DNA from: an uncultured bacterium | GTDB taxonomy: Bacteria > Bacteroidota > Rhodothermia > Rhodothermales > UBA10348 | Reading direction: 5' to 3' | Length of the DNA: 64,000 nucleotides | Assembly (NCBI GenBank): GCA_943788505.1 | Contig: CALSQR010000002.1 | Span: forward strand, 1 to 64,000 | Part shown: positions 1-9,627 of the stretch, piece after piece | How the letters are laid out: each line of letters starts with the position of its first letter | Numbering within the stretch: position 1 is the stretch's first letter | The notes under the pieces: model-generated | What the model saw: the letters and a program-made list of their open reading frames with translations, nothing else | Told to the model about the DNA's origin: nothing | Databases searched by the model: none | Made by a program: the position numbers and the translations under genes

Positions 1-96
1 CGATCTGGACTACGATGTGCGCCCAGGCAAGATGGCCTGTCCGCGCACCCCAACATAAAACTGCGCCGAATCAATTGGGAATCTGATTCAAACAAA

Positions 97-130
97 TGCG
101 CGGGCGCCGGCCTTGGCCGGCGCCCGCGCA
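97..130 (-). terminator. Rho-independent terminator of the choice-of-anchor B gene
   Basis: A perfect 16-bp inverted repeat with a 2-nt centre, made almost entirely of G and C and containing GGCGCC. Read on the minus strand it follows the stop codon at 181 and is trailed by TTTGTTTG. It could also stop plus-strand transcription entering from the left edge. Confidence 0.7.
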
Positions 131-180
131 TAATCAGGGACAGGACATTTGTGCGGAACTAACCTAACGCACCCCGTGAC

Positions 181-2532
181 CTACAAGTCTACTTCCCGCT
201 TTTTAAGCATAAAAAGCCCTTCTCTGCTCGATGTGACGACGATCGTTCCGCTATTGAAATACGGGTAGTTACTCCAAGAGCCTCCACCTGTGCGATCATT
301 CGAAACCGTGTCAAAGAAAGCCACTTCGGTCGGTGCTTTAGGATCACTCACGTCTAAGATGCGCAGTCCGGCCACATAGTTTGACTGATACATCAAATTG
401 CCCTTGATGTAGAGGTTGTGATCGGTGCTCGTCTCTGTCGAAATATGCTCACCCACAAGAATAGGATCATCTAAGTCCTGCAGATCAAAAATCAGCGTAC
501 GAGTACCATCAACCAATCCCTGCGGCTCATCTCCTTCATCGTTGATGTAGAAGTAGCGCTGATCTTCGGTAAACCATCCTTGGTGCGTGTACGCAATGGC
601 AGGATACGTTGCCATTGAAATGGCGAACGGAGCGTTCTTGTCTGTCACGTCGGCAATTGACATGGCCGTTTCATTGGATCCAATGCAGATTTCCTGGCCA
701 CTATGTTCTGTGTCAGGACCACGGTAGATGACGCATTGTGCATCGTGCGTATTACCCGTGTTGTTGCGCCCGGTGCCTTCGTGCGAAAAGCACCCGGCAA
801 ACGTTGGGTTCTTTGGATCTCGGATGTCAATCATGTGCAGGCCACCACCGCAGGTGATGCCCCCCATGCGTGAAGCAACCGAATACGCATATCCAGTTTC
901 TTCGTTGATGACGATGTTATGGGCACTGGCAATCTGATCGTAGAGGAAGTCCGGAGCAAATTCAACAGGTGCACCGGGTACATCAAGAAGGCGCTCGAGA
1001 TCGAATACTTGCATTCCGTGCTGTCCAGCGCCATCAGCCACGATATATGCGTGGTCTTCGTAGACCTTGATATCGCGCCACACTGAGTTGGTCGCGCCTT
1101 CGGTTTTGGACATGTTACCGAGATAAACGGGGTTGAATGGATCCGATACCTCGACAAACGCAGCTCCATCAGTTCGTCCGACGAGTGCAAAGTCTCGCCC
1201 CGACGCTTCGTGCGTCCAACCCCAAATGTCATTCATACGGGTTCCGCGCACTCCACCGATATCGCGTAATGAGAGGAAGGATTGAACATCCACATCTTGG
1301 CACCGGAATCCGGCGGCATCACCTTCTTCGCACTCAACCATCTCGCCGGTGAAGGAGTCCATAGCGCCTTTATCATGGAATACTATACCACTCTGAGTCC
1401 ATCCTTCATCCGTCTTGTCATATATGAATACTCCCCCTTCGCCGTTGTCGTATCCACTGGCTCCAATGGCGACAAAGTCATTACCAGGAGCCATGGAAGA
1501 AGCGAAACCTGTGCGAATCTGAAGGCCTTCCACTCCCACGGGACCAACAGGTACGAATCCTTTCATCATCTCCCTTGGAGAATACTGATAGGCCATCCCG
1601 TTGCGGGCATCGGCACCGGGCGCTCCAATCCAGATCATGTGATCGACATCGTGCATCATTGATGCTCCCATCTGCTCATTACCAGAAGCAACTGGTAGAG
1701 CCAGCCGTAGCGTGAACTCAAAAAGTCCAGAGTCTTCGTTCATGTGGTAGGCACCAACCCCACCAATCTGTTGGTCATATCCCGGCATTCCAACTAAAGC
1801 GCGGCCATCATGTAGAAAAAGCGATGCGCCAAGTCGGGTGTTGGGCATATCTGAAGATGGTAAGCGCTGAAGCTCTGTCCATTCGCCATCCTCACCTTTT
1901 TGAAAAACAGTTACGGCTCCCGCGCCTTCATTGAACTCGGGCGAAGATACCAGGGCCAAATCACCATCAATAGCTACTTGCGTTCCCTGCATTGCCATCG
2001 CGGTTTCTTCACTGCCTAAATGGCCCGACATTGCCCATGAACCGTCATCCTGACGTGTCCACACATGTGCAAAACCAGGGTTTTCCTCAGTGCCGTCACC
2101 TGAAGCTGCTGCTACAAGCTGATTGCCCTTCACAGCAACTGCTGCGCCAAGATTCATCCCAAACCCACTGAGCCTAGCTGTTTGGGTCCATATACCTGAA
2201 TCACCTTTTTCGAATACGTAAACTGCGCCTTCAACGGGGGCTCCCACAGCGAGAACTGTTCCGTCAGCCGAAAGAGCGCGGCCAAAACCGTCTTCTTCAG
2301 TGGCGCCGTCGCCTGCCATCAGCGTACCGGACTCGGCCCAAGTGCCATTTGCGTCTCGTTCGTAGGTGAATACCATCCCTGGAGTAACTCTGTTACCCGT
2401 CTCCCCGGCGAATACGATGCCGTCACTAGCCGCTACCGTGCCGCCAAATCCTTGAGCAGCAGCCTGCATTACGGGGAAGAGAAATAATGCCGCCAGCACG
2501 ATATAGCGGTTAGGGGAAGTCGTTTTGGTCAT
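181..2532 (-). CDS. Secreted choice-of-anchor B family protein with N-terminal propeller repeats
   Basis: A 783-residue exported protein. Residues 1-27 are a signal peptide ending AQG. Residues about 30-390 hold seven or so repeats alternating 'V..DG..ALVG.P' and 'W.E...L' motifs, as in FG-GAP/integrin-type beta-propellers. Residues about 410-783 match the choice-of-anchor B domain with LVIVD-type repeats: 'SAHNIVIN', 'GGGLHMID', 'HDAQCVIYRGPD' and 'YTHQGWFTED'. In this family a surface anchor, often a T9SS tail, is usual, but I see no Por tail here: the protein ends in basic residues (KKREVDL). The role is unknown; cell-surface binding is inferred from the fold. It is monocistronic, with a strong terminator downstream. 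Family assignment is firm and function is not. Confidence 0.88.
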   Translation of the reverse strand: MTKTTSPNRYIVLAALFLFPVMQAAAQGFGGTVAASDGIVFAGETGNRVTPGMVFTYERDANGTWAESGTLMAGDGATEEDGFGRALSADGTVLAVGAPVEGAVYVFEKGDSGIWTQTARLSGFGMNLGAAVAVKGNQLVAAASGDGTEENPGFAHVWTRQDDGSWAMSGHLGSEETAMAMQGTQVAIDGDLALVSSPEFNEGAGAVTVFQKGEDGEWTELQRLPSSDMPNTRLGASLFLHDGRALVGMPGYDQQIGGVGAYHMNEDSGLFEFTLRLALPVASGNEQMGASMMHDVDHMIWIGAPGADARNGMAYQYSPREMMKGFVPVGPVGVEGLQIRTGFASSMAPGNDFVAIGASGYDNGEGGVFIYDKTDEGWTQSGIVFHDKGAMDSFTGEMVECEEGDAAGFRCQDVDVQSFLSLRDIGGVRGTRMNDIWGWTHEASGRDFALVGRTDGAAFVEVSDPFNPVYLGNMSKTEGATNSVWRDIKVYEDHAYIVADGAGQHGMQVFDLERLLDVPGAPVEFAPDFLYDQIASAHNIVINEETGYAYSVASRMGGITCGGGLHMIDIRDPKNPTFAGCFSHEGTGRNNTGNTHDAQCVIYRGPDTEHSGQEICIGSNETAMSIADVTDKNAPFAISMATYPAIAYTHQGWFTEDQRYFYINDEGDEPQGLVDGTRTLIFDLQDLDDPILVGEHISTETSTDHNLYIKGNLMYQSNYVAGLRILDVSDPKAPTEVAFFDTVSNDRTGGGSWSNYPYFNSGTIVVTSSREGLFMLKKREVDL

Positions 2533-2843
2533 GGTCGGTCGATGAGTTGAGCGATTGAATTATCTATCGAAGCTAACCTGTCTGAATGAGTCGACAAATA
2601 GACGGGTGGCTGGAAGGAAGGGTCGGTAATGTATTAATCGCAGTCCGATTCCCAAACAATCAGAGTAGTTACTGAATTTCTTGATCCGCTTTTGTCATAC
2701 TAGAACCACAGAATCACTCACATCGAGGCTATGCATTGCTCAAATACATTTGTATTTAATCGGGACCGATCTGACCTTACATGCAGAGGCTTGCCATCAA
2801 GCTTCGCGGTATTGTTTCGAATAACCCCATGTGAAATACTTTA
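2533..2843. other. Intergenic region between divergent genes, no gene seen
   Basis: About 310 bases between two divergently read genes. It must contain the promoters of both, but I cannot place a convincing Bacteroidota-type promoter (TTTG near -33, TAnnTTTG near -7). No RNA gene or repeat was recognised. Confidence 0.5.
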
Positions 2844-3529
2844 ATGTTTGATAGTCTAACCTGCATTTATCGGATCAGTGACAACGGTAACAGTCAAGGA
2901 AAGCGGAAACTAAAAACTGCAACAAAAGAGCATTGCTACCTGAATTTCGTAAAGGAATTTGGGAAACGAATCATAGTTGTCGCTGATAAGTGCTCTCCCA
3001 GTTTGATTGAGTTCATTAAGTCACAAAAACCGAAGGAACTGATTGAAACAGAGCACGGGCACGTGGCTGGCGGATTCAGAACTGCACTGACGTGGCCATG
3101 GATAATCTGAAAGACCGGCATTCATTCTACATGGTAGAAGATGACTATCTGCACTTACCCGGTGCACGAAGTGTGTTGCGAGAGGGCTTGAAGATTGGAG
3201 AGTACGTCACGCTTTACGACCATCCTGATAAGTACATGAAAGCTGGCCCCAATCCTCATGTGATTAACGGAGCTGAAAAAAGCCAGGTCTTCCTCTCAAA
3301 ATCATGTCACTGGAAACAAACTAACAGTACTACGATGACGTGGGCGACGCGCGTAGAAACTCTAAAACAAGACCGTGAGGTTTGGTGGGCAAATAGCGAG
3401 GAAAAAGCAGCGTACGATTTCGAAGCTTTTATGAGTCTGGACCGCCTCACAATATCGTCCATTCCCGGCTGGTCAACCCACTGCGAAACTCAATGGCTAA
3501 CTCCACTTCAGGATTGGAAAGCCCTTTAG
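2844..3529 (+). pseudogene. Glycosyltransferase-like protein, broken by a one-base frameshift
   Basis: Two overlapping reading frames together make one protein of about 228 residues. The first (2844-3110) ends 'GGFRTALTW' and then runs into unrelated codons. The second, in another frame from about 3092, continues 'AMDNLKDRHSFYMVEDDYLHLPG'-like sequence. Restoring one G at ACGTGG(G)CCATG near 3094-3096 joins them exactly. The 'VEDDYLH' stretch resembles the acidic metal- and nucleotide-sugar-binding motif of GT-A-fold glycosyltransferases, and 'LYDHPDKY' and the C-terminal 'PGWSTHCETQWL' look conserved. The lost base lies in a G run, so a homopolymer sequencing error is as likely as a true pseudogene. 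The exact family is not certain. The start at 2844 is the first ATG and may not be authentic. Confidence 0.6.
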
Positions 3530-3533
3530 ACAG

Positions 3534-3553
3534 GCCAATTGATTGGCTTTTTT
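3534..3553 (+). terminator. Short hairpin with T6 tail after the glycosyltransferase-like gene
   Basis: GCCAAT and ATTGGC pair around a 2-nt centre and are followed directly by six T residues, five bases after the TAG stop at 3529. The stem is short, so strength is uncertain. Confidence 0.45.
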
Positions 3554-3605
3554 AGAAGTCGCGCAGGAAAAGCCCCGCAGCAAAAAATGTACACAAGGCT
3601 CTCAA

Positions 3606-6179
3606 TCAGCCAATACCTACTTCATCAAAACCTGCACCTCCCTGATCCTGATTACGGCGCTGCGTACGCTTAGGCGGCTTCCCAAAGTTGTATTGGAAGG
3701 TGATGTTGGCCGAGCGCGACTCCCACTTGCGGTTACCCAGCTGATAGAACGCGTCTTGATCGATTTCAAATTCGAAACCCATTCGATCTAAGGGATCATT
3801 GAACTTGATCGTCACACTTCCACGATCTTGCAATACTTTGTGACGCAATGAAATGTTGGAAACTGAGAATGACGATATGCGCCCCTGAGCAACATCGATT
3901 GGAGCGCGATAGAAGTAGAACAACTGTAGGTCTATCTGCGAGTTGATCTTGTAGGATGCACTCGCACGGCTAGACCATGAGACAGCGTCGTTCGACAAGT
4001 CTGACTCAACATTACCACCGTCGGTGACGATCTTGTAGGCATTGAAACTCGAGAACCCGCTCAATTTGCTGCCAATACGTAGGGACCCGATCAATTCGGC
4101 CCCGTAGGATTCGCTCTTATCGAAGTTGCGATACGTGAGCGTTGAAATCCCTGTTGTATTGTCTACCGTCTTATAACGCTCGATCTGATTGACCGTGCGA
4201 CGGTAATAAGGCGTGACGGATAGGGATCCCTTTCTCGAGAAGGTCTGATATCCCAACTCAAACGCATGAATGTATTGTGGCTCTAGAAGTGGATTGCCGA
4301 CATTCAAGTTTAGAGGATCTGTGTACGTCGTGAAGGGATTCAACTGGCTCGTCCGAGGACGAGTTACGCGCTTGCTATAACTGACTTTGAGCTGCTTCGT
4401 CTGCGAGAGATTGTAGTTTAGGAACGCGCTTGGGAAAAGACTGAAGTAGTCGTTATCGAACGTTTCATCTGTCGTACGAAGTGCAAATTCAGTCCGTGCA
4501 AGCTCAGCACGAACGCCCGCCTGCATTTCGAATTTACCAAATCCCGTACTCAAGATGCCGTATCCGGCCGTCACGTCTTCGATGTAGTCAAACGTGTTGC
4601 TTTGGGTGATATCATCGACAAAACCATCCGTTGACTCCTCAAAGAAAGAAACATCAAACGAGTTATCCATGCGTCTGAAGTCTCCTTTGAATCCGGCTTC
4701 GGCTTTAAACTCTCCGAACGTGCGGATAGCATCAAGTTGCGCCGTCCATTCGTTTTCGATGTTATCGAGCTCGTTGATCGTGGCTTCGATCAGATTTAGC
4801 GCCGATCCCCCATCGAGTGAAAGTAATTGCTCGCTGAGATCGTCCGCGCTTGCGCCATTTGAACGATTGAAACGAACTTCCCCGGTTAGCTCCCGCTTTG
4901 ACGCCTCCGGTATGCGCCGGAATGACAACGAGTAGTCCATCGAGTTACCGTCAGAAGACTGGATGCTTCGTCTTGAGGAACGATCCGTCAGAACGCGCTC
5001 AGTGCCGAGATTAAAATAATCGTTGGTAGACAGGTTGTCCCCGTTGCGAAAGCTGACTAGGGCTGATGCGGACAGCTCCGAAATGTCGGAAAGCGTGTAG
5101 TCAGCACTCGTGTTAAAGAGGTGCGACTGGCTTGTTCTGAGACCAACATTATCCTGCTCGAGAAACGTGAGCGGATTTACGTAGCGATTCTCGCGGAAAT
5201 TGAAACCGTTGCTGTCACGATCCTCGTTGCGGTAGCCATAGTTCGTGAACAGCTTGAGGGCGCCACGTTGCACATTGTATGAGCCAGAAACGTTGTACCC
5301 TCCATCCGTTCCGGCACCTGAAGTTATGCCGCCGCTTGTACCAAGCTCGACTTCTTTTTTGAGGACGATGTTGATCGCACCAGCTTGACCGTCGGGATCG
5401 TATTTGGCCGATGGATTCGGGATGACCTCGACGCGATCGATTGAGCTGGCCGGGATTTGTTGTAGGAAGGTCGCCAAAAAATCGCCCGTCAATGGCGAAG
5501 ACTTTCCGTTGATAAGAATCGCAACGCCCTGATTGCCACGAAGGCTCACCTTACCGTCCACATCTACTTCAATCGAAGGGATATTCTGGAGCACATCGGT
5601 GGCGCTTCCACCGGCCGATGACAGCTGGTTTTTCGTGTTATAGACTGTCCGGTCGATCTCAAAAGAGACTTCTGCTCTTTCAGCTACAATCTCGACGCCT
5701 TCCATCAACTCTGCGTCGAGATTCAGACGAATGGTGCCGAGATCAATTTGGCGTTGCTCTTGCGTGATAACTATCAGGTCTGTTTCGTACGCGGCAAATC
5801 CTACAAAACTAACGACCCCGAAGTAGGTACCTGGGTCAATTCTCTTGATTCTGAATTGCCCTTCCTCATTTGAAATCTCTCCGGTAACGAGGGTAGAGTC
5901 CTCTGCAGAGTAAATGGAAACTGTTGCAGCAAACAATGCCGCACCTGTATCTGCCTCGAGGATGGTCCCGTTGATCGATCCAATCGTTGGCGAAGCGCTC
6001 CCAGAAGTAGACGTCGTTGTGCCCTGTGCGAAATAGCTGTCGTTTGAATCGGCAGTCGGCGCTCCACTCTGGGCCATGACCGCCATTGGCAAGAACAGAA
6101 TAGAGATGAAAAGTGCCTTCAATGGGCCTAGGGGACCGAGCAGGCCTTTTACTGGGCGAATCGAGATTGGAGTAATCAT
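3606..6179 (-). CDS. TonB-dependent outer membrane receptor (OMP_b-brl_3 family)
   Basis: An 857-residue outer-membrane protein. Order: signal peptide (residues 1-36, ending MAQ); a carboxypeptidase-regulatory-like beta-sandwich (about 67-150, 'GSINGTILEADTGAALFAA'); a TonB plug (about 180-275, with 'GNQGVAILINGK' and 'YDPDGQAGAINIVLKK'); and a long barrel to the C terminus with many aromatic strands ('SYSKRVTRPRTSQLNPF', 'NPLLEPQY'). Residues after the last aromatic strand ('ANITFQYNFGKPPKRTQRR') form a basic tail. It lacks an adjacent SusD gene, so it is not a classical SusC/D polysaccharide locus; the OMP_b-brl_3 subgroup is often linked to siderophore, metal or peptide uptake. The substrate cannot be inferred. 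Confidence 0.92.
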   Translation of the reverse strand: MITPISIRPVKGLLGPLGPLKALFISILFLPMAVMAQSGAPTADSNDSYFAQGTTTSTSGSASPTIGSINGTILEADTGAALFAATVSIYSAEDSTLVTGEISNEEGQFRIKRIDPGTYFGVVSFVGFAAYETDLIVITQEQRQIDLGTIRLNLDAELMEGVEIVAERAEVSFEIDRTVYNTKNQLSSAGGSATDVLQNIPSIEVDVDGKVSLRGNQGVAILINGKSSPLTGDFLATFLQQIPASSIDRVEVIPNPSAKYDPDGQAGAINIVLKKEVELGTSGGITSGAGTDGGYNVSGSYNVQRGALKLFTNYGYRNEDRDSNGFNFRENRYVNPLTFLEQDNVGLRTSQSHLFNTSADYTLSDISELSASALVSFRNGDNLSTNDYFNLGTERVLTDRSSRRSIQSSDGNSMDYSLSFRRIPEASKRELTGEVRFNRSNGASADDLSEQLLSLDGGSALNLIEATINELDNIENEWTAQLDAIRTFGEFKAEAGFKGDFRRMDNSFDVSFFEESTDGFVDDITQSNTFDYIEDVTAGYGILSTGFGKFEMQAGVRAELARTEFALRTTDETFDNDYFSLFPSAFLNYNLSQTKQLKVSYSKRVTRPRTSQLNPFTTYTDPLNLNVGNPLLEPQYIHAFELGYQTFSRKGSLSVTPYYRRTVNQIERYKTVDNTTGISTLTYRNFDKSESYGAELIGSLRIGSKLSGFSSFNAYKIVTDGGNVESDLSNDAVSWSSRASASYKINSQIDLQLFYFYRAPIDVAQGRISSFSVSNISLRHKVLQDRGSVTIKFNDPLDRMGFEFEIDQDAFYQLGNRKWESRSANITFQYNFGKPPKRTQRRNQDQGGAGFDEVGIG

Positions 6180-6376
6180 GTATCCTGAAATGTATGTATG
6201 GTGGATCGCAGGAGTATTATGGGCCCCGCTTACCGTTCATATCATGCAAATGAACGATTTCATTGCCTTCAGGATAGAGTTGACCTCTCAACCTTTTTGT
6301 TACTTGGAGATTCGAAGAACGTCTGGAGACCAACTAGCGGACAGCAACGTCGATCAGGACTTGGAAGATGCACGGA

Positions 6377-7621
6377 TCACTGATTCGCGTATGTAAACGC
6401 CCGTCCCATTCGGATGGCTTCATCCTTTTCCACGATGGCTACAGGCTCAACTACTTCGGTTTCATGTTCAGACATAAACCGCTCTCCGCCGCCGCCTGAA
6501 ATGTTGAGCAAAATGACATCATCGCGATGCACTTCCCCTCTATAAATAGCCTGTTTTAGCGAGGCTAATGCTACCGCCCCGGCAGAAAACGGGTCAATAC
6601 CTTCACTCTCCACGAATAGATCAAACGCCTCGGACGCTTCATCTTTAGACACGGCATACGTTGCTCCATCGGATTCGACCAGCATATCGAAGAGTCCACC
6701 TCGCACGGAATACGCCGGGGCTCGATTCAATAAGACGTCGGAAAACACATCGGGATGGATGGCTTCTGGCGCAGGTGTCAATTCGAACGTGCGTTTCTGC
6801 CACGCATCATGCACCAGACAGAACTCAGCGTTCTGGGAAAGATGTTGCCTGGGCACAGGACCTTCCACGAATCCTGCGGCAATAGCGCGCTGCGCCATCT
6901 CATGCACCCCAATCGGTCCTGGCCCACCTCCTACTCCTTGGAAATAGTGCTTAGGCATCCCACCGATTGCTTCAATCGCCGTCAAAATCAGCGACCCGAT
7001 ACCATCACGCCGTGCCACATTGTGCACGCCACCTTCCCTTCTCCAGCCGCCGACCTCCATGATCTTGGAAGTAACCTCGTTGGCATCGCCGTAATCCCCC
7101 CCTTTGATACCAATCACCTTAACACTCGATGTTGGGTGACCTTTCGGAACCCAAATACGATCGAGGTGCTTCTCCGCAACGATCAGGAGAATGGGGAAAT
7201 TGGCTAAGCCCCCAAAATGTGCGAAGGCTCGGGCCGTATTGCCGGCCGATGAACAAATTAGGCCGGGCACATTGTGGTCTTCGAGGCGCTGGAGCGTCGT
7301 GACCGCCTCCATATCTTTAAAAGTGGTGGTTGGGCAGTCAGCACCGCGCTCGGGCCAATAACCGTGGAAAGAGATCCAAAGGTTTGAAAGCATCAACGCT
7401 TTAGAAAGCCCTTCACTTCGATAACAAATCGACCCTGCGTTCAGCGAGCCCGGCTTTGAAACTGGCAGCCAGTCTTCCCACCGCCAGAGGCCGGGAAGGT
7501 CCTTAGGGGTGATGGCGTTCGCGTACTCAGCGCGAAGAAGCGCCTTGTCATGGTAGCGAACTGTGTATTCGTCCTCGATCCGGTCCTGGGTGCCGAGACA
7601 ACGGAGCAAATATTTGGACAT
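6377..7621 (-). CDS. Cysteate synthase-like PLP-dependent enzyme (threonine synthase superfamily)
   Basis: About 414 residues from the ATG at 7621. An ATG at 7672 is possible, but the family similarity begins at 'YLLRCLGTQD'. The fold-type II PLP signature is complete: the Schiff-base lysine in 'TTTFKDMEA', a phosphate-binding 'SSAGNTARAFA' loop and a C-terminal 'NISGGGGERF' loop. This pattern matches the cysteate synthase branch (phosphoserine plus sulfite gives cysteate and phosphate) more than threonine synthase. The N-terminal Cys-rich motif is degenerate. In Bacteroidota and Salinibacter-type bacteria cysteate is the precursor of capnine-type sulfonolipids, so that is the likely role (inference). 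The expected fatty-acyltransferase partner is not in the window. Confidence 0.75.
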   Translation of the reverse strand: MSKYLLRCLGTQDRIEDEYTVRYHDKALLRAEYANAITPKDLPGLWRWEDWLPVSKPGSLNAGSICYRSEGLSKALMLSNLWISFHGYWPERGADCPTTTFKDMEAVTTLQRLEDHNVPGLICSSAGNTARAFAHFGGLANFPILLIVAEKHLDRIWVPKGHPTSSVKVIGIKGGDYGDANEVTSKIMEVGGWRREGGVHNVARRDGIGSLILTAIEAIGGMPKHYFQGVGGGPGPIGVHEMAQRAIAAGFVEGPVPRQHLSQNAEFCLVHDAWQKRTFELTPAPEAIHPDVFSDVLLNRAPAYSVRGGLFDMLVESDGATYAVSKDEASEAFDLFVESEGIDPFSAGAVALASLKQAIYRGEVHRDDVILLNISGGGGERFMSEHETEVVEPVAIVEKDEAIRMGRAFTYANQ

Positions 7622-7711
7622 GCGACAAGCGGAGTGAAGTGGGTACCTATTCCTAGGCAGAAGATACGCCACTTCTGATGAACCAGCCGAATGTTAGGAA
7701 TCCTATGCCGC

Positions 7712-7912
7712 TCAAGAGCCTTCCCGCGGCGAAACGAGTGCCCGCCCGATCGTGTTTGCGTCCGCGCCAAACCAAATCATGCCCGTTTCTTCATCGAAAT
7801 ACATGTGGCGGATGGTCCCACCACCAGATGGCACGTCTGCCTGACGGCTAAAAGACTCCGTGGTGGTGTCAAAACCAACGAAGCGGTTCGGCTGATGCCA
7901 AAGCCGCTGAAG
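7712..7912 (-). pseudogene. C-terminal remnant of a streptogramin-lyase (Vgb)-like propeller protein
   Basis: The reading frame ending at the TGA at 7712 encodes a C-terminal blade pair, 'NRFVGFDTTTESF', 'GTIRHMYFDEETGMIWFGAD' and 'NTIGRALV', typical of virginiamycin B lyase-like secreted propellers. About 55 residues remain of a family usually 300-400 long. It is joined upstream to a kinase N terminus in another frame (see the adjacent entry), so it is a deletion product and not a functional gene. Confidence 0.6.
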
Positions 7913-8033
7913 GAAGCACCTTGATGGCCACCGTTCGGTCGAGCTTTGTGTCCTGGGCCTTGTAAACAATGCCCATGCCGCCGCGGCCAAGCTCGGATTC
8001 GATGGAGTAGTGGGATAATGTGGAGCCGATCAT
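7913..8033 (-). pseudogene. N-terminal fragment of a Pkn-type serine/threonine kinase
   Basis: Starting at the ATG at 8031-8033, about 40 residues match the start of a bacterial Hanks-type kinase: 'YSIESELGRGGMGIVYKA' (glycine-rich ATP loop) and 'VAIKVLP' (catalytic lysine). Similarity stops after 'ALASAE', where the other frame takes up the lyase-like tail. The remaining 230 or so kinase-domain residues are absent. The fragment cannot be catalytically active. Confidence 0.65.
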
Positions 8034-8184
8034 GAGTAGCGAGACTGGGTGATTTCTCAAACTCGCTTTTTTGCTTGGCAAAGACAACTTATTTGGGCGG
8101 GAAAAAACACTGCGCTTCGTTTATCGGCGCAAGCCGAATCAACGGAGGCTTCTCGCCATGCGGCGGATCTAACCAATGGGTCGT

Positions 8185-9627
8185 CTATACCCCAAGCAGC
8201 ACATCGAGCACGTCATGCGCTGAATAGCTTGTGTTTCCATTTTTTAGAAACATGCCCATCTGAACAAGGTCATCTCCGGAGGTGACGATGGGCTTTTCGA
8301 CCGACCCATCCTTGCGAGGTTTTGCGAGGCCGATTGTCGCTAACAGGTTGTTGCACAAGCAACTACGACCAACCGTTTGATCGATCTCCCCTCCTTTGCG
8401 CAGAAAATCTTCTTCAGGCTCTGATGCGCATAGGTAGATCGGCTTACCGTCTTCGTCCGCGGCTAGCGAGCGCAGCATCCCCACGTCACAGATGCGTGAG
8501 CGCGCCTCGTAGACATCATCTTCAGACATCGTGCCCGGCACTTGGGCAATCTTGAACGGGAAACCGGTAGGTGATTTGTCGGGACTCGTGAACACTTCGG
8601 CTTTGCCTTCTTTGACGAGGTCCACAACCTCCTGTTTTAGGTTTGGCTCGATGCCTGACTCATTACACATGGCAAAGGCAGTACCAACCTGAATCCCTGT
8701 GGCGCCTGCATCGAGAGCGATTTGCAAGCCACCCGGCCGTCCATATCCGCCTGCAAGCCAGAACGGTTTGCCAAGCTTTGCGAGCTGTTCGAAGTCGACA
8801 AGGTCTTTCTCTCCGTAAATGGGCTCCCCTTCTTCTGTCAAGTTCAGCTTGCCTCTTGGCGGCGCGTTGTGCCCACCTGCGATCGGCGCTTCGACGATAA
8901 ACCCATCGACCGATCCTTCACTGCGTTTGATCAACGCCATCCCGAGAACAACAGAGGAGATGATTGGAAGGAATTTGGGGCGTTTGAGCATCCCAACCTT
9001 TTTGGCGATGCCAGGAAAGACCTGCTCTGGATCAAACTCAATCACCGTTTCACTACCCTTGACCGCGTTTTTTACGTCCAAGCGATAACTCACCTTTTCG
9101 TGACGCGCCAATTTGTCCAGGATGCCAGCCACCTGAGTAGGGATACCCGCTCCCATCAAGATGAAATCGACTCCGGCGAGCATGGCGCCGTAAAGAGAGG
9201 CGAGCGTGGGCAGCTGAATCTTCTCGAGGCGATTCATTCCGATTAGGCCGTCGTGCCCGTGCTTTGCCAAATTGACCTCGACGAAATTCCCAATCGTCGT
9301 CAATCGGTTTAGAAAGAGGCCCGGCTTGATCTTGTAGTTAGGGACTGCGCGATACGGCTGGCCCTCGGCGCGACCACCCTCAATGAAAAAGCGATCCAAC
9401 AGCTTCTTGGCCGCCTCTGGCATAGGGAATTCAGCCATCGCCTGGCGCATGAAGCCTCCTTCGTCCCCATCCATCAACCGCATAGCTAACACATGGTCCA
9501 GCGCTGTACCTGAGACTACGCCTAGCTGACCCCGCTTAGATACGGTAGCTGCCAGGTGCCAGTTGGACACACCGACACCCATGCCGCCTTGTATAATCTT
9601 TGGGAGATGGTCGAAACTCATGGCCAA
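8185..9627 (-). CDS. Nitronate monooxygenase family flavoprotein
   Basis: 480 residues, a TIM-barrel FMN enzyme of the nitronate monooxygenase / 2-nitropropane dioxygenase family. 'IIQGGMGVGVS' at the N terminus, 'LMGAGIPTQV', the conserved 'EAPIAGGHNAPP' (the histidine of the GGH motif is the usual catalytic residue) and the phosphate-binding 'WLAGGYGRPGG ... GATGIQVGTAFA' are all present. It is longer than typical 320-360-residue members because of an insertion near residues 70-110 and a Cys-containing C-terminal extension ('GRSCLCNNLL'), as in a longer subgroup. The reaction would be oxidative detoxification of alkyl nitronates; the true substrate may differ. It is monocistronic. Confidence 0.85.
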   Translation of the reverse strand: MAMSFDHLPKIIQGGMGVGVSNWHLAATVSKRGQLGVVSGTALDHVLAMRLMDGDEGGFMRQAMAEFPMPEAAKKLLDRFFIEGGRAEGQPYRAVPNYKIKPGLFLNRLTTIGNFVEVNLAKHGHDGLIGMNRLEKIQLPTLASLYGAMLAGVDFILMGAGIPTQVAGILDKLARHEKVSYRLDVKNAVKGSETVIEFDPEQVFPGIAKKVGMLKRPKFLPIISSVVLGMALIKRSEGSVDGFIVEAPIAGGHNAPPRGKLNLTEEGEPIYGEKDLVDFEQLAKLGKPFWLAGGYGRPGGLQIALDAGATGIQVGTAFAMCNESGIEPNLKQEVVDLVKEGKAEVFTSPDKSPTGFPFKIAQVPGTMSEDDVYEARSRICDVGMLRSLAADEDGKPIYLCASEPEEDFLRKGGEIDQTVGRSCLCNNLLATIGLAKPRKDGSVEKPIVTSGDDLVQMGMFLKNGNTSYSAHDVLDVLLGV

